Shown here: positions 46,994 through 57,004 of the stretch, one piece after another
Position numbering within the stretch: position 1 is the first letter of the stretch
Layout of the letters: every line of letters begins with the position of its first letter
Assembly: GCA_041687675.1 (NCBI GenBank)
Contig: JAWLBM010000019.1
Location: 21,622 to 85,621 of the forward strand
Source: JAWLBM01 sp041687675
Lineage (GTDB): Bacteria > Pseudomonadota > Alphaproteobacteria > Rhizobiales > Pleomorphomonadaceae
Reading direction: 5' to 3'
Length of the DNA stretch: 64,000 bases
The notes under the pieces: generated by a model
What the model saw: the letters and a program-made list of their open reading frames with translations, nothing else
Database searches by the model: none
What the model was told of the DNA's origin: nothing
Position numbers and translations under genes: made by a program

Positions 46994-47911
46994 ATGGAGA
47001 TTTTCGTCCAGCAGCTGATCAATGGGGTGACCATAGGTTCGCTCTATGGCCTCATCGCGATCGGCTATACGATGGTCTTCGGGATCATCGGCATGGTCAA
47101 TTTTTCGCACGGCGACGTCTTCATGGTGTCGGCGTTCATCGCGCTCATCTTCTTCCTCGTGCTGACCACCTGGCTCGGTGTCGGTTCCGTCGCGGTGGCG
47201 CTGCTGCTGGTGATGATCATCGCGATGGTCCTGACGGGACTGCTGTCCTGGGCGATCGAGCGGGTGGCCTACCGGCCGCTGCGCGGCTCCTTCCGCCTCG
47301 CCCCGCTGATCTCGGCGATCGGCATGTCGATCGTGCTCTCCAACTTCATCCAGGTCGCCCAGGGTCCGCGCAACAAGCCGACCCCGCCGATGGTGCGCGA
47401 GAACTACACGCTCTGGGAGGCCAACGGCTACGCGGTGACGATGTCGCTGAAGCAGATCATCATCATCGGCACCACGATCGTGCTCCTCGCGGCCTTCTGG
47501 TACGTGGTGCAGAGGACGTCGCTCGGCCGCGCCCAGCGCGCCTGCGAGCAGGACCGCAAGATGGCGGGTCTCCTCGGCATCAACGTCGACCGGACGATCT
47601 CGCTGACCTTCGTGATGGGCGCCGCGCTCGCCGCCGTCGCCGGCACACTGTTCCTGATGTACTATGGCGTGCTGCACTTCACCGACGGCTTCGCCCCCGG
47701 CGTGAAGGCCTTCACCGCCGCGGTGCTCGGCGGCATCGGATCGCTGCCCGGCGCGGTGCTCGGCGGCCTCCTGATCGGCCTGATCGAGACCTTCTGGGGC
47801 CAGTATGTGTCGGTGGACTACCAGAACGTCGCGGCCTTCTCCATCCTGGTGATCGTGCTCATCTTCATGCCGCAGGGCATCCTCGGCCGGCCGGAAGTGG
47901 AGAAGGTGTGA
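46994..47911 (+). CDS. livH: Branched-chain amino-acid ABC transporter permease
   Basis: A 305-aa LivH permease with eight likely helices. The opening QQLINGVTIGSLYGLIAIGYTMVFGIIGMVNFSHG (in pieces) and the ATP-binding-protein contact region around ACEQDRKMAGLLGIN are diagnostic. Confidence 0.95.
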   Translation: MEIFVQQLINGVTIGSLYGLIAIGYTMVFGIIGMVNFSHGDVFMVSAFIALIFFLVLTTWLGVGSVAVALLLVMIIAMVLTGLLSWAIERVAYRPLRGSFRLAPLISAIGMSIVLSNFIQVAQGPRNKPTPPMVRENYTLWEANGYAVTMSLKQIIIIGTTIVLLAAFWYVVQRTSLGRAQRACEQDRKMAGLLGINVDRTISLTFVMGAALAAVAGTLFLMYYGVLHFTDGFAPGVKAFTAAVLGGIGSLPGAVLGGLLIGLIETFWGQYVSVDYQNVAAFSILVIVLIFMPQGILGRPEVEKV

Positions 47912-47912
47912 G

Positions 47913-49385
47913 ATGACCCAGACCACGACCTCGGCGCCCGTGGCGGGCGCCCCGGCGGGAGCGAACGGGCCGGACTTCGGCCGGGCGGCCAAGGATTCGC
48001 TGCTCACCGGCATCGTCGCCTTCGGCCTGTTCGGCCCGCTGGTCGGCCTCCGGACCGACCAGGACATGTCGAACCGGCTGATCGTCGAGAACAACATGAC
48101 CGCGGCGCTGGTCATCGTCGCGATCGTCATGGTCGGCCGCTTCCTGCTGTCCGCCTTCGTCTACCCGGCCATCGCCGCCCGCGGCCAGCGCGGCAAGGCG
48201 AAGATCACGCCGGAGATGGTGCGGGCGCGCGCCGCCCGGGTGCGCTACTTCTCCGTCGGCGGCCTCGTCTTCCTGCTGATCTACCCGGCGCTGATGCTGA
48301 GCCTCTTCGGCATCCAGGGCTCGATCAAATGGGTCGACAACTTCGGCATCCAGATCCTGATCTACGTGATGCTGGGCTGGGGCCTCAACATCGTGATCGG
48401 CCTCGCCGGCCTGCTCGACCTCGGCTATGTCGCCTTCTACGCCGTGGGCGCCTATTCCTACGCGCTGCTGGCGATCAACTTCGACCTGTCCTTCTGGATC
48501 CTGCTGCCCGTGGCCGGCATCCTCGCCGCCTTCTGGGGCGTCATCCTCGGCTTCCCGGTGCTCCGCCTTCGCGGTGACTATCTCGCGATCGTGACGCTCG
48601 CCTTCGGCGAGATCATACGCCTGGTTCTGATCAACTGGCGCGAGTTCTCCGGCGGTTCCGCGGGCATCTCCTCGATCCCGAAGGTGACGCTGTTCGGGAT
48701 TCCCTTCGACGCCTCGCCGGACGGCTTCGCCAAGATGTTCGACCTGCCGCTGTCGTCGGCCTACTACAAGATCTTCCTCTACTACCTGATCCTGGCGCTG
48801 GCCCTGCTCACCGCCTTCGTCACCCTGCGCCTCCGCCGCCTGCCGATCGGCCGGGCCTGGGAGGCGCTGCGCGAGGACGAGGTGGCCTGCCGCTCGCTCG
48901 GCATCAACACCACCAACACCAAGCTGACCGCCTTTGCGATCGGCGCCATGTTCGGCGGCTTCGCCGGCTCCTTCTTCGCCGCCCGCCAGGGCTTCGTGTC
49001 GCCCGAGTCCTTCATCTTCATGGAATCGGCGGTGATCGTCGCCATCGTCGTGCTTGGCGGCATGGGCTCGATGATCGGCGTCGCCTTTGCGGCTGTGGTG
49101 ATGATCGGCGGGACGGAATTGCTTCGTGAAGTTCCGAAGCTGATCAATTGGATCGTGAGTAGTATCCAGGAGTCAGGGTGGGATCTCCCTCAGTGGTTAA
49201 TCTCTGTTCTAGAGAACGCAGAGAGCTTTAACCCAGATCAGTACCGCATGTTGATCTTCGGCCTCGCCATGGTGGGCATCATGGTGTGGAAGCCGCGGGG
49301 CTTCGTGTCGGCCCGGCAGCCGACCGCCTTCCTGCACGAGAAGAAGGCCATCTCCGGCGACCTGGTGAAGGAAGGGCACGGCTGA
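47913..49385 (+). CDS. livM: Branched-chain amino-acid ABC transporter permease
   Basis: A 490-aa LivM permease. The core begins near residue 140 (GWGLNIVIGLAGLLDLGYVAFYAVGAY in pieces). Residues 1-135 form an extra N-terminal part with two or three helices, longer than E. coli LivM, as in many alphaproteobacteria. The contact motif ALREDEVACRSLGIN is present. Overlaps livG by one base. Confidence 0.95.
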   Translation: MTQTTTSAPVAGAPAGANGPDFGRAAKDSLLTGIVAFGLFGPLVGLRTDQDMSNRLIVENNMTAALVIVAIVMVGRFLLSAFVYPAIAARGQRGKAKITPEMVRARAARVRYFSVGGLVFLLIYPALMLSLFGIQGSIKWVDNFGIQILIYVMLGWGLNIVIGLAGLLDLGYVAFYAVGAYSYALLAINFDLSFWILLPVAGILAAFWGVILGFPVLRLRGDYLAIVTLAFGEIIRLVLINWREFSGGSAGISSIPKVTLFGIPFDASPDGFAKMFDLPLSSAYYKIFLYYLILALALLTAFVTLRLRRLPIGRAWEALREDEVACRSLGINTTNTKLTAFAIGAMFGGFAGSFFAARQGFVSPESFIFMESAVIVAIVVLGGMGSMIGVAFAAVVMIGGTELLREVPKLINWIVSSIQESGWDLPQWLISVLENAESFNPDQYRMLIFGLAMVGIMVWKPRGFVSARQPTAFLHEKKAISGDLVKEGHG

Positions 49386-50251
49386 TGTCGATGCAGAGAT
49401 GGGATCTCGACCCGGTCCTCGCGGTCGACCACGTCACCATGCGCTTCGGTGGCCTGGTGGCGGTCAGTGACCTGACCTTCCGGGTCGGCCGCGGTGACGT
49501 CACCGCGCTGATCGGCCCGAACGGCGCCGGCAAGACCACGGTGTTCAACTGCATCACCGGCTTCTACAAGCCGACCACCGGCATGCTGTCGCTGACGCAG
49601 AAGTCCGGGGAGACCTACCTCCTCGAGCGGATGCCGGACTTCAAGATCGCCCAGAAGGCGCGGGTCGCCCGCACCTTCCAGAACATCCGCCTGTTCTCCG
49701 GCATGACGGTGCTGGAGAACCTTCTGGTGGCCCAGCACAACCCGCTGATGATCGCCTCCGGCATGACGTTCCTCGGCGTGCTCGGCATCGGCAATTACAA
49801 GGTCCACGAGAAGGAGGCGATCGAGCGGGCGAAGTACTGGCTGGAGAAGACCCGGCTGACCGATCGCGCCGACGACCCGGCCGGCGACCTTCCCTACGGC
49901 GCCCAGCGCCGGCTGGAGATCGCCCGCGCCATGTGCACCCAGCCGGAACTGCTCTGCCTCGACGAGCCCGCGGCGGGCCTCAACCCGCGCGAATCGGCCG
50001 AGCTCAACGCGCTCCTGCTCGGCATCCGCGACAGCGAGGGCGTCTCGATCCTCCTCATCGAGCACGACATGTCCGTGGTGATGGAGATCTCCGACCACAT
50101 CGTCGTGCTGGAGTACGGCACCAAGATCTCCGACGGCACGCCGGCCTCGGTGAAGTCCGACCCGCGCGTCATCGCCGCCTACCTCGGCGTCGAGGACGAG
50201 GAGGTGGACGAGGTCGAGCACCAACTCGACAAGCTGACCGGCGAGGGCTGA
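49385..50251 (+). CDS. livG: Branched-chain amino-acid ABC transporter ATPase
   Basis: A 288-aa ABC ATPase. Walker A is GPNGAGKTT and Walker B LLCLDEPAAGLN. The signature region reads DLPYGAQRRLEIARAM, the degenerate LivG form of LSGGQ. Starts inside the livM stop (TGATG). Confidence 0.95.
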   Translation: MSMQRWDLDPVLAVDHVTMRFGGLVAVSDLTFRVGRGDVTALIGPNGAGKTTVFNCITGFYKPTTGMLSLTQKSGETYLLERMPDFKIAQKARVARTFQNIRLFSGMTVLENLLVAQHNPLMIASGMTFLGVLGIGNYKVHEKEAIERAKYWLEKTRLTDRADDPAGDLPYGAQRRLEIARAMCTQPELLCLDEPAAGLNPRESAELNALLLGIRDSEGVSILLIEHDMSVVMEISDHIVVLEYGTKISDGTPASVKSDPRVIAAYLGVEDEEVDEVEHQLDKLTGEG

Positions 50252-50253
50252 CG

Positions 50254-50991
50254 ATGAGCGACACCAACGGGACGCCCATGCTGGCCGTCCGAGGCGTGAA
50301 GACCTACTACGGCAACATCATCGCGCTGCGCGGGGTGGACGTCGACGTCCACGAGGGCGAGATCGTCACCCTGATCGGCGCCAACGGCGCCGGCAAGTCG
50401 ACTCTGATGATGACGATCTTCGGCTCGCCGCAGGCCCGCGAGGGCTCGATCAGCTATCGCGGCGCCGACATCACCCGGATGCCGCCGCACCACATCGCCC
50501 GCCTTCGCATCGCCCAGTCGCCGGAGGGACGGCGGATCTTCCCGCGCATGACGGTGCTCGAGAACCTGCAGATGGGCGCCTCGCTCGACAACCTCAAGTA
50601 TTTCGACGAGGACTGCCAGCGCATGTTCACCCTGTTCCCGCGCCTGAAGGAGCGGCTGCACCAGCGCGGCGGCACCCTGTCAGGCGGCGAGCAGCAGATG
50701 CTCGCGATCGCCCGCGCGCTGATGGCCCGGCCGAAGCTTCTGATGCTGGACGAGCCGTCGCTCGGCCTGGCGCCGCTGATCGTGAAGCAGATCTTCGAGG
50801 CCATCCGCGAACTCAACCGGAGCCAGGGGCTGACGGTGTTCCTGGTCGAGCAGAACGCCTACCACGCCCTGAGGCTCGCCCACCGCGGCTACGTGATGGT
50901 GAACGGGGTCATCACCATGAGCGGCGGGGGCAGGGAACTGCTGGAGAATCCCGAGGTGCGCGCGGCGTATCTCGAGGGCGGCGCGCACTGA
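50254..50991 (+). CDS. livF: Branched-chain amino-acid ABC transporter ATPase
   Basis: A 245-aa ABC ATPase with GANGAGKST, LSGGEQQMLAIARALM and LLMLDEPSLGLAP. Two bp after livG. Pairs with LivG on the HM permease. Confidence 0.95.
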   Translation: MSDTNGTPMLAVRGVKTYYGNIIALRGVDVDVHEGEIVTLIGANGAGKSTLMMTIFGSPQAREGSISYRGADITRMPPHHIARLRIAQSPEGRRIFPRMTVLENLQMGASLDNLKYFDEDCQRMFTLFPRLKERLHQRGGTLSGGEQQMLAIARALMARPKLLMLDEPSLGLAPLIVKQIFEAIRELNRSQGLTVFLVEQNAYHALRLAHRGYVMVNGVITMSGGGRELLENPEVRAAYLEGGAH

Positions 50992-51001
50992 GGGGGCTGC
51001 G

Positions 51002-51349
51002 ATGCAGGGTATCTTGTACGAGGAAGCGTCCTTCTTCTCCTTCGTCTTCGTGACGCTGATCCTTGGCGGCGGCACCGCCTGGATGACCGGGCGGGCCTGC
51101 GCCATCACCTGGCGGCCGGTATACGTCTGCGTCTTCTACCTGCTGCTGGTGGGTTTCGGGGTGAGGTTCATCCACTTTTCCGTTTTCGAGGCGCACCTCC
51201 TCACCCTTCAATACTACCTCGTGGATGCGGCCTTCTGCCTCGCCTTCGGCCTTGCCGGCTACCGTTACACCCGGGCCAACCAGATGGTGACGCAGTATTA
51301 TTGGCTCTACGAGAAGTCCGGGCTGATCGGCTGGAGGGGGAAGGCCTGA
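51002..51349 (+). CDS. DUF6867 family membrane protein of the liv operon
   Basis: A 115-aa protein with about four hydrophobic stretches and a conserved end, ANQMVTQYYWLYEKSGLIGWRGK. It begins 10 bp after livF. I recognise the family from liv operons of alphaproteobacteria; no function is known. A role in folding or gating of the transporter is speculation. Confidence 0.75.
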   Translation: MQGILYEEASFFSFVFVTLILGGGTAWMTGRACAITWRPVYVCVFYLLLVGFGVRFIHFSVFEAHLLTLQYYLVDAAFCLAFGLAGYRYTRANQMVTQYYWLYEKSGLIGWRGKA

Positions 51350-51499
51350 AACAGTATCCGGCCGCGCGGACGACTTCATGAATCCGGATGACAACGCCTA
51401 GAATTTGGGGATAGATCCTCGCCAAGGCGCGTCATCCGCACCTGAGGGGTTCCCGAGGGGGCCCCGCCCTTCCGAGAAGACAAGAATGGGAGAAACGGA

Positions 51500-52618
51500 A
51501 TGAAGAAGTACTTGTTGTCGGGCGTTGCCTTCGCCGCCGCCATGGCGATGGCCGGTGCCGCGCTGGCCGAGATCAAGGTCGGCGTCGCCGGCCCGCTGAC
51601 CGGCCCGAACGCGGCCTTCGGCGCGCAGCTGCAGAAGGGCGCCGAGCAGGCGATCAAGGACATCAACGCCGCCGGCGGCATCAACGGCGAGCAGGTCGAG
51701 CTGTTCCTGGGCGACGACGTGTCGGACCCGAAGCAGGGCGTGTCGGTCGCCAACAACTTCGTGGGCGAGGGCGTGACCTTCGTGGTCGGCCACTTCAACT
51801 CCGGCGTGTCGATCCCGGCCTCCGAGGTCTACGCCGAGAACGGCATCTTCCAGATCACGCCGGCCTCCACCAACCCGCAGTTCACCGAGCGCGGGCTGTG
51901 GAACACCTTCCGCACCTGCGGTCGTGACGACCAGCAGGGCGCGGTGGCCGGCCAGTACATCGCCGACAACTTCGCCAGCAAGGCCGTCGCGGTCATCCAC
52001 GACAAGACCCCCTACGGCCAGGGCCTCGCCGACGAGACCAAGAAGGCGATGAACGCCGCCGGCGTCACCGAGGCGATGTACGAGGGCATCAACATCGGCG
52101 ACAAGGACTTCTCGGCGCTGATTTCGAAAATGAAGGCGGCCAACGTCGAGGTCATCTACTACGGCGGCCTGCACACCGAGGCGGGCCTGCTCGTGCGCCA
52201 GGCGGCCGACCAGGGCCTCAACGCGGTGCTGATGTCCGGCGACGGCATCACCTCCGACGAGTTCGCCTCGATCGGCGGCCCGGCCGTCGAGGGCACCCTG
52301 ATGACCTTCCCGCCCGACCCGCGCCAGAACCCCGGCGCCCAGGCCGTCGTGGACGAGTTCCGCAACGCCGGCTTCGAGCCGGAGGCCTACACCCTCTACG
52401 CCTATGCCGCGATGCAGGTCATCAAGGCGGGCATCGAGGCGGCCGGCTCGACCGACCCGCAGGCGGTCGCCGAGGCGCTGCGCGGCGGCGCGACGGTCGA
52501 CACCGTGGTCGGCCCGCTCGGCTTCGACGAAAAGGGTGACATCACCCGTCCGGACTACACCATGTACGTCTGGAAGCCGAACGCGGACGGCAAGATCACC
52601 TACCAGCAGATGCAGTGA
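51500..52618 (+). CDS. livJ: Branched-chain amino-acid binding protein
   Basis: A 372-aa periplasmic type I binding protein. The signal peptide ends at ALA-E (about 23). EIKVGVAGPLTGPNAAFGAQ and VVGHFNSGVSIPASEVYAE are typical of Leu/Ile/Val-binding proteins. Its own promoter may lie in the 150-bp gap after DUF6867; a double terminator follows, which fits the high expression usual for binding proteins. Confidence 0.94.
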   Translation: MKKYLLSGVAFAAAMAMAGAALAEIKVGVAGPLTGPNAAFGAQLQKGAEQAIKDINAAGGINGEQVELFLGDDVSDPKQGVSVANNFVGEGVTFVVGHFNSGVSIPASEVYAENGIFQITPASTNPQFTERGLWNTFRTCGRDDQQGAVAGQYIADNFASKAVAVIHDKTPYGQGLADETKKAMNAAGVTEAMYEGINIGDKDFSALISKMKAANVEVIYYGGLHTEAGLLVRQAADQGLNAVLMSGDGITSDEFASIGGPAVEGTLMTFPPDPRQNPGAQAVVDEFRNAGFEPEAYTLYAYAAMQVIKAGIEAAGSTDPQAVAEALRGGATVDTVVGPLGFDEKGDITRPDYTMYVWKPNADGKITYQQMQ

Positions 52619-52624
52619 TGCGTC

Positions 52625-52684
52625 CGTCCGGCTTCGGCCGGACGGCTGAGATCGCCCGCCCCGGCTGGCCCGGGGCGGGCTTTT
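52625..52684 (+). terminator. Two-hairpin terminator after livJ
   Basis: First stem CGTCCGGC-ttcg-GCCGGACG (stable UUCG tetraloop) at 52625-52644; second stem GCCCGCCCCGG / CCGGGGCGGGC at 52654-52680 followed by TTTT. Confidence 0.85.
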
Positions 52685-52751
52685 CGTTGTATCGGGATGG
52701 AAGCGGCCGGCGCGTCCCGGCGACGGCCGACCGAACGACCTGGAGACCGCC

Positions 52752-53849
52752 ATGCCCGCCCGCCTCGCCGGATCCGTGCTCGCCCTCCTGCTCGCCGCCG
52801 GCCCCGCCGCGGCCGAGGTGGTGATCGGCGTCGCCGGCCCGATGTCCGGCGCCTTTGCGCCGGTCGGCGAGGAGATGGCCGCGGGCGTCAGCGCCGCCGC
52901 GGCCCGGCTTAATGCCACCGGCGGCCTCGCCGGCGAGGAGGTCGTCGTCGAGGTGGCCGACGACGAATGCAACGCCGGGACCGGCGAGGCGGTGGCGAAC
53001 CAGCTCGTCGGCCGCGGCGCGGTGCTGGTGGTCGGCCACGCCTGCACGGCGGCCGCGCTGCCCGCCGCGCGGGTCTACGCCGACAACGGCATCGTCTTCA
53101 TCAGCCCGGCGGCCACCAACCCGCGGCTCACCGACGAGGACGTCGGCCCCGGCGTGTTCCGCCTCGCCCCGCGCTCCGACGCCCAGCCCGAGGCGATCGC
53201 CGCCTTCCTCGACGAGAGCTTCGGCGGCGGCCGCGTCGCCTTCGTCCATGACGGCGGGGTCTACGGCCAGGGCCTCGCCGAGGGCACCCGCGAGGCGTTC
53301 GAGCGGTCGGGCAACAGGTCGGTGGCGACGCTCGCCTACACCCCCGGCGAGAAGAGCCAGAACGCCCTCGTCGGCCAGCTCCAGGACGCCTTCGTCAGCG
53401 CCGTGGTGGTCGGCGGCCTCCACGCCGACGCCGCGGTGATCGCCGGCGAGATGCGGGCCCGCGGCCTCGACGCCGTGATCGTCGGGGGAGAGGCGCTGGG
53501 CCTCGACGAGTTTCGCGACCTCGCCGGCCCGGCGGCCGAGGGCGTCGTCTTCGCCCTTCCGGAGAGCCACCGCGACGACCCGGCGGCCGCGGCCCTGTCC
53601 GAGGCCCTGCGGGCGGAGGGGATCGAGCCCGCGGGGGTGCTGCTGCCGTCCTTTGCCGCCGTGGAGATCTACGCCGCCGCCGCCGAGCGCGCCGGGTCCT
53701 TCGCCGCCGCGGCCGTTGCGCGCGAGATTGCCGAGGGGAGCTTCGACACGGTGGTCGGCGAGGTCTCCTTCGACCAGCGCGGCGACCGGACCGGCATCGG
53801 CTGGAAGATGCACGTCTGGCAGGGTGGCGCCCCGGTGCCGCTGCCCTGA
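52752..53849 (+). CDS. Second periplasmic branched-chain amino-acid-type binding protein
   Basis: A 365-aa paralogue of LivJ with a signal peptide ending AAA-E (about 21). The same fold blocks are present (IGVAGPMSGAFAPVGEEM, VGHACTAAALPAARVYADNG), but it differs widely in sequence and has a cysteine pair (DECNAG and GHACTA) absent from LivJ. It probably offers a different ligand to the same permease. Confidence 0.88.
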   Translation: MPARLAGSVLALLLAAGPAAAEVVIGVAGPMSGAFAPVGEEMAAGVSAAAARLNATGGLAGEEVVVEVADDECNAGTGEAVANQLVGRGAVLVVGHACTAAALPAARVYADNGIVFISPAATNPRLTDEDVGPGVFRLAPRSDAQPEAIAAFLDESFGGGRVAFVHDGGVYGQGLAEGTREAFERSGNRSVATLAYTPGEKSQNALVGQLQDAFVSAVVVGGLHADAAVIAGEMRARGLDAVIVGGEALGLDEFRDLAGPAAEGVVFALPESHRDDPAAAALSEALRAEGIEPAGVLLPSFAAVEIYAAAAERAGSFAAAAVAREIAEGSFDTVVGEVSFDQRGDRTGIGWKMHVWQGGAPVPLP

Positions 53850-53950
53850 CCGTCTCCGTATTCGGTCCGATCTCGGCATCCGCGCCGCGGGTGCTATAAC
53901 CGCGAACGAGAGCCTCCGACCGCGACGCATCACGAGGGAGCAGCATACCG

Positions 53951-54877
<927 letters not shown>

Positions 54878-54889
54878 GGGGAGGGCCGG

Positions 54890-56113
54890 GTGAACGACGC
54901 GACCAGCCCCGAGGACGCCGGCGGCGGCCGTCTCGCCGAGAACATCGTCCACTTCGCCCGGCTCCTGCGCCGCACCGGCATGCCGGTCGGCCCGGCGCTG
55001 GTGGTGGACGCCGTCGAGGCGGTGCAGGTCGCCGGCATCGGCAGCCGCGACGACCTCTACTGGACGCTGCACGCGATCCTGGTGAAGAAGCACGAGCACC
55101 ACCTCCTGTTCGACGAGGCCTTCCAGGCCTTCTGGCGCTCGCGCGGGCTGGTCGAGAAGCTGATCGCGATGTTCTCGCCGATCGCCCCGCCGCGACCGCC
55201 GACCGAGCCGGCCAGGGCCGGCCAGACACGGGTCGCCAAGGCGCTGTTCGGCGACGCCGAGGCCGACCGCGTCGTCGAGCGGCCGGAGATCGAGATCGAC
55301 GCCCGGCTCACCATGTCCGACCGCGAGATCCTGCAGCGCAAGGACTTCGCCCAGATGTCGGCCGAGGAGATCGCAGCGGCCAAGCAGGCGATTCGCGACC
55401 TCGTGCTGCCGGCCGACACGGTGGCGACGCGCCGGCGGATCGCCGCCCCGCGCGGCGAGATCGACCTTCGCCGCAGCGTCAAGGCCTCGCTCCGCTCGGG
55501 CGGGGCGATCATTCCGCTGGAGCGGCGGCGGCGCAAGGAGGTTCACCCGCCGATCGTGGCTCTGCTCGACATCTCCGGGTCGATGAGCCAGTACTCGCGG
55601 CTGTTCCTGCATTTCCTGCACGCCCTCTCCGAGAAGCGGCGGGTGACCACCTTCCTGTTCGGCACCCGCCTCACCAACGTCACCCGCTCGCTGCGCACGA
55701 AGGACCCGGACGAGGCGCTGATGGCCTGCTCGTCGCAGGTCGAGGACTGGTCCGGCGGCACCCGCATCGGCTGGGCGCTGAAGACCTTCAACCGGGACTG
55801 GTCGAGGCGGGTCCTGTCCGGCGGGCCGATCGTGCTGCTCATCACCGACGGGCTGGAGCGCGGCGACGTGGACGAACTCGCCGCGGCGGCGGACCGGCTG
55901 CACCGCTCCTGCCGCCGCCTCGTCTGGCTCAACCCGCTGCTCCGCTTCGAGGGATTCGAGGCGCGCGCGGCCGGGGTCCGGGCGCTGCTGCCCAACGTCG
56001 ACGAGTTCCGGCCGATCCACTCGCTGGACGCCGTCGCCGGGCTCTGCGCTGCGCTCGGCGGCGAGTCCGCGGCGGAACACGATCCCCGCCGCTGGCTGCG
56101 CAAGGCCGCCTGA
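54890..56113 (+). CDS. CoxE-like VWA-domain protein
   Basis: A 407-aa protein. The VWA domain begins near residue 223 with a complete MIDAS motif (DISGSMSQYS); the N-terminal half is helical. GTG start. With MoxR it forms a chaperone pair that remodels or inserts metal into a client. No molybdenum hydroxylase is present here, so the client is unknown. Confidence 0.9.
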   Translation: MNDATSPEDAGGGRLAENIVHFARLLRRTGMPVGPALVVDAVEAVQVAGIGSRDDLYWTLHAILVKKHEHHLLFDEAFQAFWRSRGLVEKLIAMFSPIAPPRPPTEPARAGQTRVAKALFGDAEADRVVERPEIEIDARLTMSDREILQRKDFAQMSAEEIAAAKQAIRDLVLPADTVATRRRIAAPRGEIDLRRSVKASLRSGGAIIPLERRRRKEVHPPIVALLDISGSMSQYSRLFLHFLHALSEKRRVTTFLFGTRLTNVTRSLRTKDPDEALMACSSQVEDWSGGTRIGWALKTFNRDWSRRVLSGGPIVLLITDGLERGDVDELAAAADRLHRSCRRLVWLNPLLRFEGFEARAAGVRALLPNVDEFRPIHSLDAVAGLCAALGGESAAEHDPRRWLRKAA

Positions 56114-56190
56114 CCGCGGCCGGCGTGAACCGACCGGCCGCCTCCGCCGTAGACCCGGCATCGGAACGGCGCGGGAAGGCAGGCGGACAG

Positions 56191-56922
56191 ATGGCTGAGA
56201 AGCATGTGGTCTACGGGGGATCGGGCGGCATCGGCGGGGCGGTGGCGGAGCGGCTGAGGGCGCGCGGGGCCGACCTGGTGCTCGTCGGCCGCGATGGCGA
56301 GAGGCTTTCGGCTGCCGCGTCACGGCTCGGCGCGGCCTTCGTCGCCGGCGACGTCGGCGAGGCGGCCACCCATGCGGCGGTGGCCGAGGCGGTGGGCGAG
56401 GGGCCGCTCGCCGGGCTCGTCTACGCCGTCGGCACCATCAACCTGAAGCCGTTCCACCGGCTCACCGACGAGGATTTCCTCGCAGACTGGCAGGTGAACC
56501 TCCTCGGCGCCGTAAGGGCCGTGCGGGCCCTGGCGAGGCCGCTGGCCGCCGCCGAGGGCGGCGGCTCGGTGGTGCTGTTCTCCTCCGTCGCAGCCCGCCA
56601 GGGGTTTCCCGCCCACGCCTCGATCGGGTCGGCGAAGGGCGCGGTGGAGGGGCTGGTGGTCTCGCTCGCGGCCGAACTCGCGCCGAAGGTGCGTGTCAAC
56701 GCGGTTGCCCCGAGCCTCACCCGGACGCCGCTTGCCGCCCAGATGACGGGCAGCGAGACCATGGCGAAGGCGATCGCCGGGATGCACCCGCTCGGCCGCC
56801 TCGGCGAGCCGGACGACATCGCCGCCGTCGCCGACCTGCTGCTCGGCCCGGGCGGGACATGGATCACCGGCCAGGTGTTCGGGGTCGACGGCGGCCGGGC
56901 GACGCTCAGGGTCAAGGGCTGA
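56191..56922 (+). CDS. Short-chain dehydrogenase/reductase lacking the catalytic tyrosine
   Basis: A 243-aa Rossmann protein with the cofactor loop GGSGGIGGAV (9-18), N103 (QVNLLGA), S131/S132 and K149. In classical SDRs a tyrosine stands four residues before the lysine; here that residue is I145 (codon ATC at 56623-56625, segment ASIGSAKGAV). I recall related proteins with I/V there, so this may be a subfamily trait. Reaction unknown. Confidence 0.85.
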   Translation: MAEKHVVYGGSGGIGGAVAERLRARGADLVLVGRDGERLSAAASRLGAAFVAGDVGEAATHAAVAEAVGEGPLAGLVYAVGTINLKPFHRLTDEDFLADWQVNLLGAVRAVRALARPLAAAEGGGSVVLFSSVAARQGFPAHASIGSAKGAVEGLVVSLAAELAPKVRVNAVAPSLTRTPLAAQMTGSETMAKAIAGMHPLGRLGEPDDIAAVADLLLGPGGTWITGQVFGVDGGRATLRVKG

Positions 56923-57004
56923 GCGCGACTCCGTTGATCCAGGTCATGGCGCTTTCGTGACGGCCGTATGACGCTGTCGCCGGAGACACTCCGGAGGGAG
57001 CCCC

